Below are positions 60,693-64,000 of a stretch of DNA of 64,000 bases, one piece after another; the first letter of the stretch is position 1; every line of letters starts with the position of its first letter. The notes beneath the pieces are model-generated. The model did no database searches. It saw only the letters and a program-made list of their open reading frames with translations, and was not told where the DNA came from. The stretch spans positions 1,550,001 through 1,614,000 of the forward strand of contig NZ_CP104381.1 of the NCBI RefSeq assembly GCF_030582395.1, in the 5' to 3' direction. Origin of the DNA: Ralstonia pickettii. GTDB lineage: Bacteria > Pseudomonadota > Gammaproteobacteria > Burkholderiales > Burkholderiaceae. The translations under genes were made by a program, and so were the position numbers.

Positions 60693-61127
60693 TCAGCCGT
60701 CCGCACCGGGTTCGGGTGTGCGCGGCGGTGGCATGCGCTTGACGAACTTGAACGTGCCCGAGCCGCGTGCGACCAGCTTGTCATCTGCGTCACGCACTTC
60801 GCCTTCGCAAAACGCCATGGTGGTGGACTGATGCACACAATGCGCGCTGGCCTTGAGCGTGCCGCGTCCGGGCTGCATGAACGCCGTCTTCATCTCGATC
60901 GTCACCACGCCGCGGCCATGCACGTCGGCCGAGCGCCCGGCCATGGCCATGGCGACGTCGAGCATCGTCATGGTCACGCCGCCGTGGGCCATTTCCCAGC
61001 TGTTCATGTGCTGCGCTTCGAGGGCGAGTTCGACCACGCCCTCACCATCGGCCACCTTCAGGCAGCGCATGCCGAGAAGCTTCAGGAAAGGGATGTCGAT
61101 CGGAAAACCGTTGTTGTCTGCGGGCAT
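60693..61127 (-). CDS. PaaI-type acyl-CoA thioesterase
   Basis: This 144-aa hot-dog thioesterase has the PaaI/4HBT-II pattern: HMNSWEMAHGGVTMTMLDVA (about residues 40-59), with the catalytic aspartate/glutamate helix, then VTIEMKTAFMQPGRG and FCEGEVRDADDKLVARGSGT. Cytoplasmic, active as a tetramer in the family. It is second downstream of the acyl-CoA dehydrogenase, 32 bases after the first SDR. In a catabolic operon it would free CoA from a dead-end intermediate or release the product acid. Confidence 0.92.
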   Translation of the reverse strand: MPADNNGFPIDIPFLKLLGMRCLKVADGEGVVELALEAQHMNSWEMAHGGVTMTMLDVAMAMAGRSADVHGRGVVTIEMKTAFMQPGRGTLKASAHCVHQSTTMAFCEGEVRDADDKLVARGSGTFKFVKRMPPPRTPEPGADG

Positions 61128-61159
61128 GCTGCGTCAGAAAAAGTGAGAAGCAGCCGAAA

Positions 61160-61942
61160 TTAGACCACGCTCACGCCGCCGTCGACGGCGAGGATCTGGC
61201 CGGTGATGTGCTTGGACGCATCCGACGCAAACAGCGCGGCCACGCCCTTGAGGTCTTCGTCGTCGCCAATGCGATGCAGCGGCGAGCGTTCGGCCAGCTT
61301 GTCGACCCCGAGCTTTTCCAGCGAGCCGCGCGTCATCTTCGACGGGAAGAAGCCCGGGGCAATCGCGTTGACGGTGATGTTGTGTTCGCCCCACTCGCCC
61401 GCCAGCGCGCGCGTGAAGTTGACCACTGCTCCCTTGCTGGTGTTGTAGGCAATCGTATCCAGCGAGCCGGGCGGATTGCCCTTCAGGCCCGCAATCGACG
61501 CCACATTGACGATCTTTCCGTATTTGCGCGGAATCATCGAACGCTTGCCGATCTGCTGCGTGAGCAGGAACAGTCCGCGGATGTTCAGATTCATCACCTT
61601 GTCCCAGGCTTCAACAGGGTGGTCTTCCGCCGGCGCGCCCCACGTTGCGCCCGCGTTGTTGACCAGGATGTCGACATGCCCGAGCTTGGCCAGCGCCTCG
61701 TCGGCCAGGCGCTGAATGTCGGCTTCGATGGCGCCGTCTGCTGCGATCCAGTCAGCCTCGATGCCGAGCGACTTCAGGTGCGCCTGCGCTTCCTTCAGCT
61801 CATCGGCCTTGCGGGCAGACAGCACGATGCGCGCGCCCTGCTCGCCCAACGCTTCGGCAATCTGCAGGCCGAGGCCGCGGGAGCCGCCCGTGATGAGCGC
61901 CGTCTTGCCGGAAAGATCAAACAGATGCTTAAGCGTACCCAT
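61160..61942 (-). CDS. short-chain dehydrogenase/reductase, 3-oxoacyl-reductase-like
   Basis: This 260-aa classical SDR has TGGSRGLGLQIAEAL (about residues 18-32), NNAGATWG (about 95-102), the VNVASIAGL serine region and YNTSKGAVV Tyr/Lys motif, and ends with the GQILAVDGGVSVV tail typical of FabG-like enzymes. With the acyl-CoA dehydrogenase 37 bases upstream it could act on a 3-hydroxyacyl-CoA or on a cyclic alcohol. The ATG follows CAGGAGACACC. A longer in-frame frame lies within the dehydrogenase gene and is rejected. Confidence 0.93.
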   Translation of the reverse strand: MGTLKHLFDLSGKTALITGGSRGLGLQIAEALGEQGARIVLSARKADELKEAQAHLKSLGIEADWIAADGAIEADIQRLADEALAKLGHVDILVNNAGATWGAPAEDHPVEAWDKVMNLNIRGLFLLTQQIGKRSMIPRKYGKIVNVASIAGLKGNPPGSLDTIAYNTSKGAVVNFTRALAGEWGEHNITVNAIAPGFFPSKMTRGSLEKLGVDKLAERSPLHRIGDDEDLKGVAALFASDASKHITGQILAVDGGVSVV

Positions 61943-61979
61943 GGTGTCTCCTGTATCTCGTTGTCGTTGTGCGTTACCG

Positions 61980-63848
61980 TCAGAACCAGGCGTCCTGCAT
62001 GTCCAGTGTGGTCGTGTCGAGCGAGCCCAGCAGGACGATCTGCGGGTCGATCTTCGGCAGTTCCCACTGGAAGAAGTAGCGCGCGGCCTGCAGCTTGCCG
62101 CGGTAGAAATCGGCGTCTTCGCCTTGGGCGTTCGGCAATGCCTTGGCGGCGGCCAGCGCCTGTTCCAGCCAGATCCAGGCCACGACCACGTGGCCGAACG
62201 CTTCCAGATAGACGGAGGCATTTGCCAGCGTCACGCGCGGGTCGCCGGCGGCCCACAGCGTCTGCGTGACCTTGGCCAATTTCTGCGTCGCCATACCAAG
62301 CGCACGGCCGTAGCCGACCAGCGTTTCATCGTCGGTTTCCAGCGCGCGGCCCACGGTGGCCTGCACGCGCTCACCGAGCGCGGCGAAAGCAGCGCCGTCC
62401 TGCATCACGACCTTGCGGCCCAGCAGGTCCAGGCCCTGGATGCCGTGCGTGCCTTCGTGAATCGGGTTCAGGCGGTTGTCGCGGTAAAACTGCTCGACGT
62501 TGTATTCGCGCGTGTAGCCGTACCCGCCGTGCACCTGGATCGCCAGGCTGTTGGCCTCCAGGCACCACTGCGACGGCCAGCTCTTCGCAATCGGCGTGAG
62601 GATGTCGAGCAGCAGACCGAGCTTGGCGCGTTTGGTCGCGTCGGTTTCCCCGCGTTCTTCATCGACGAGCTTGGCGCAATACAGGTTCAGGCCGAGCGCG
62701 CCTTCCACATACGCCTTCTGCGCCAGCAGCATGCGACGCACGTCGGCGTGATCGACGATACGGATCTGCGGAGATGCTGCATCCTTGCCCGACGGCCCGA
62801 CCGGACGCCCCTGCGGGCGATTGCGCGCGTAGTCCACCGCATGCAGATAACCCGTGTAGCCAAGCATCGTTGCGCCCATGCCGACGCCGATGCGCGCCTC
62901 GTTCATCATGTGGAACATGCACGCGAGGCCCTTGTGCGGCTCCCCGACGAGATAACCGATCGCCCCTGCGCGCGGCTGGCCGTCTGCACCCTTCGGGCGG
63001 AACTGCGTGCCTTCGCCAAAGTTCAACAGGCAGTTGGTCGTGCCGCGATAGCCCATCTTGTGGTTCAAGCCGGCGAGCACCACGTCATTGCGCTCGCCGA
63101 GCGAGCCATCGGCGTTGACGAGGAACTTCGGCACGATGAACAGCGAGATACCCTTCACGCCGGGAATCAGCTTGCCGTCCGGGCCGGGGATCTTCGCCAG
63201 CACAAGGTGGACGATGTTTTCCGACAGCTCGTGTTCACCGGCGGAGATCCACATCTTGTTGCCGGTTAAACGGTACTGCGCGCCGAGCGGCGATTCGCCC
63301 TCGTACTCGGCCCGCGTGACGATGTCCGAGAGCGATGAGCCAGCCTGCGGCTCCGACAGGCACATCGTCCCGTAGAAGCGGCCTTCCATCTCGGGCTGCA
63401 CGAACGTTTCGATCTGCGCGGGCGTGCCGTGCGCGAGCAGCAGATTCGCGTTGCCGATAGTGAGGAATGGATACGAACTGGTGCCGACGTTGGCAGCCTT
63501 GAAGAAGCCGAAGCCGGCCTTCTCGACCACGGTGGGCAGTTGCATACCGCCGCGTTCAAAGTCCTGCCCGGCGGCCATGAGACCGGCCTTGTTGAAGGCA
63601 TCCAGCGCTGCCTTTACCTCGGGAATGATGTGGACCTTCTTGCCGTCGAAGTGCGGTTCTTCCTGGTCGTTCTTCTTGTTATGCGGGGCGAACAGGTCTG
63701 TTGCGATGCGCTCGCACGTGTCCAGTGCGGCGTCGAAGGTTTCGCGGGAGTGATCAGCGTAACGGGGAATGCGCGTGAGCGATTCGACGTTGAGCCATTC
63801 GTAGAGCAGGAAGCTGAGGTCGCGGCGGGATAGCAGTTTCGAGGACAT
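61980..63848 (-). CDS. acyl-CoA dehydrogenase, long (DmdC/C-terminal domain) type
   Basis: This 622-aa FAD enzyme introduces a double bond in an acyl-CoA. It belongs to the long subgroup with an additional C-terminal domain (about residues 470-622) that includes DmdC (3-methylmercaptopropionyl-CoA dehydrogenase). It has the substrate/FAD loop YGTMCLSEPQAGSSLSD (about 155-171) and WISAGEHELSEN, while the catalytic glutamate lies in NPIHEGTHGIQGLDL. I chose MSSKLLSRRDLSFLLYEW; an earlier Met is inside the repeat flank. It is the first gene of the nine-gene cluster. The dispersed repeat begins just 22-66 bases upstream of its ATG. Confidence 0.92.
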   Translation of the reverse strand: MSSKLLSRRDLSFLLYEWLNVESLTRIPRYADHSRETFDAALDTCERIATDLFAPHNKKNDQEEPHFDGKKVHIIPEVKAALDAFNKAGLMAAGQDFERGGMQLPTVVEKAGFGFFKAANVGTSSYPFLTIGNANLLLAHGTPAQIETFVQPEMEGRFYGTMCLSEPQAGSSLSDIVTRAEYEGESPLGAQYRLTGNKMWISAGEHELSENIVHLVLAKIPGPDGKLIPGVKGISLFIVPKFLVNADGSLGERNDVVLAGLNHKMGYRGTTNCLLNFGEGTQFRPKGADGQPRAGAIGYLVGEPHKGLACMFHMMNEARIGVGMGATMLGYTGYLHAVDYARNRPQGRPVGPSGKDAASPQIRIVDHADVRRMLLAQKAYVEGALGLNLYCAKLVDEERGETDATKRAKLGLLLDILTPIAKSWPSQWCLEANSLAIQVHGGYGYTREYNVEQFYRDNRLNPIHEGTHGIQGLDLLGRKVVMQDGAAFAALGERVQATVGRALETDDETLVGYGRALGMATQKLAKVTQTLWAAGDPRVTLANASVYLEAFGHVVVAWIWLEQALAAAKALPNAQGEDADFYRGKLQAARYFFQWELPKIDPQIVLLGSLDTTTLDMQDAWF

Positions 63849-63869
63849 GATGTTGGTGGTGCATCCTGT

Positions 63870-64000
63870 GTTTCGTGCCCTGCCCGGGCGAGGGCTTTGG
63901 GTCAACCCCTTGTTTCGTGCCCTGCCGGGCCCGACTCACTTTCTTTGTCTTGCCAAAGAAAGTAAGCAAAGAAAGGCGCGCCCGAGATGGCGATCAAGCC
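63870..64000 (+). repeat. dispersed foldback repeat, copy B (cut by window edge)
   Basis: This is the same element as 7219-7300 in the same orientation: the TTTCGTGCCCTG segment (63914-), the 10-bp dyad ACTTTCTTTG/CAAAGAAAGT around TCTTGC, and GGCGCGCCCGAGATGGCGA up to 63993. The TTTCGTGCCCTG unit is present twice (63870 and 63914), so the left side is partly duplicated. The foldback right half lies beyond the window. It lies in the region expected to hold the promoter of the acyl-CoA dehydrogenase cluster. Confidence 0.75.

Noticed and set aside
1..64000. CRISPR arrays, rRNA, tRNA genes, insertion sequences, prophage genes
   Set aside because: No regularly spaced direct repeats, RNA gene signatures, transposase or phage structural motifs were seen anywhere in the window.

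Overview
The window is high-GC betaproteobacterial chromosome, most likely Ralstonia (R. pickettii / R. mannitolilytica group). Three things point there: the catBCA-benABCD arrangement, the mltG-tmk-holB-pilZ-tatD-ankyrin block, and a dispersed repeat (7.2 kb and right edge) of a type I recall from Ralstonia/Cupriavidus. The genus call is inference; no search was run. I see no rRNA, tRNA, CRISPR array, transposase, integrase or origin.

Layout. 0-3.4 kb: minus-strand operon for a molybdenum hydroxylase of the CO-dehydrogenase/xanthine-dehydrogenase family (form II motif), cut by the left edge. 3.7-10.5 kb: a 58-aa orphan, CreA-like protein, LysR regulator and divergent MFS transporter, a dispersed repeat, and a divergent class A penicillin-binding protein. 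10.6-17.8 kb: CatR and a compact catBCA-benABCD operon taking benzoate through catechol to 3-oxoadipate enol-lactone. 17.8-25.5 kb: an AT-richer patch, then an orphan OmpR-type regulator, a DUF4019-like exported protein, a 1584-aa trimeric autotransporter adhesin and an OmpA-type lipoprotein, which look like one surface-adhesion locus. 25.5-29.4 kb: a second short orphan and bioA-bioF-bioD without bioB. 29.4-34.7 kb: small lipoprotein, membrane, DUF1653, zinc-ribbon and SRPBCC proteins, a decayed phnA (yjdM) pseudogene, and an MFS/AraC divergent pair. 34.7-40.4 kb: a self-contained minus-strand operon of LacI regulator, ABC importer (binding protein, two permeases, ATPase) and a GpdQ-like phosphodiesterase, headed by a perfect LacI-type operator. 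40.5-49.2 kb: an orphan EgtB-like enzyme and housekeeping genes (ankyrin protein, TatD, PilZ, HolB, Tmk, MltG, YgfZ, DUF4936, NRDE). 49.2-54.3 kb: fatty acid hydroxylase with divergent LysR, GNAT, thioesterase, lipase-type hydrolase and divergent iron alcohol dehydrogenase. 54.3-63.8 kb: nine co-directional minus-strand genes (acyl-CoA dehydrogenase, two SDRs, thioesterase, serine hydrolase, MDR reductase, class II aldolase, GST-like, epoxide-hydrolase-like) resembling an uncharacterised catabolic cluster. A perfect 10-4-10 palindrome lies inside it.

The best candidates for undescribed biology are: (1) the nine-gene catabolic cluster with its internal operator; (2) tandem GGG-N4-CCC boxes at the promoters of two otherwise unrelated ~56-aa orphans; (3) the orphan regulator-DUF4019-adhesin-OmpA locus with ~120-residue stalk repeats; and (4) the self-regulated LacI-ABC-phosphodiesterase operon. 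Several intergenic palindromes reported here can be tested against regulators in the complete genome.
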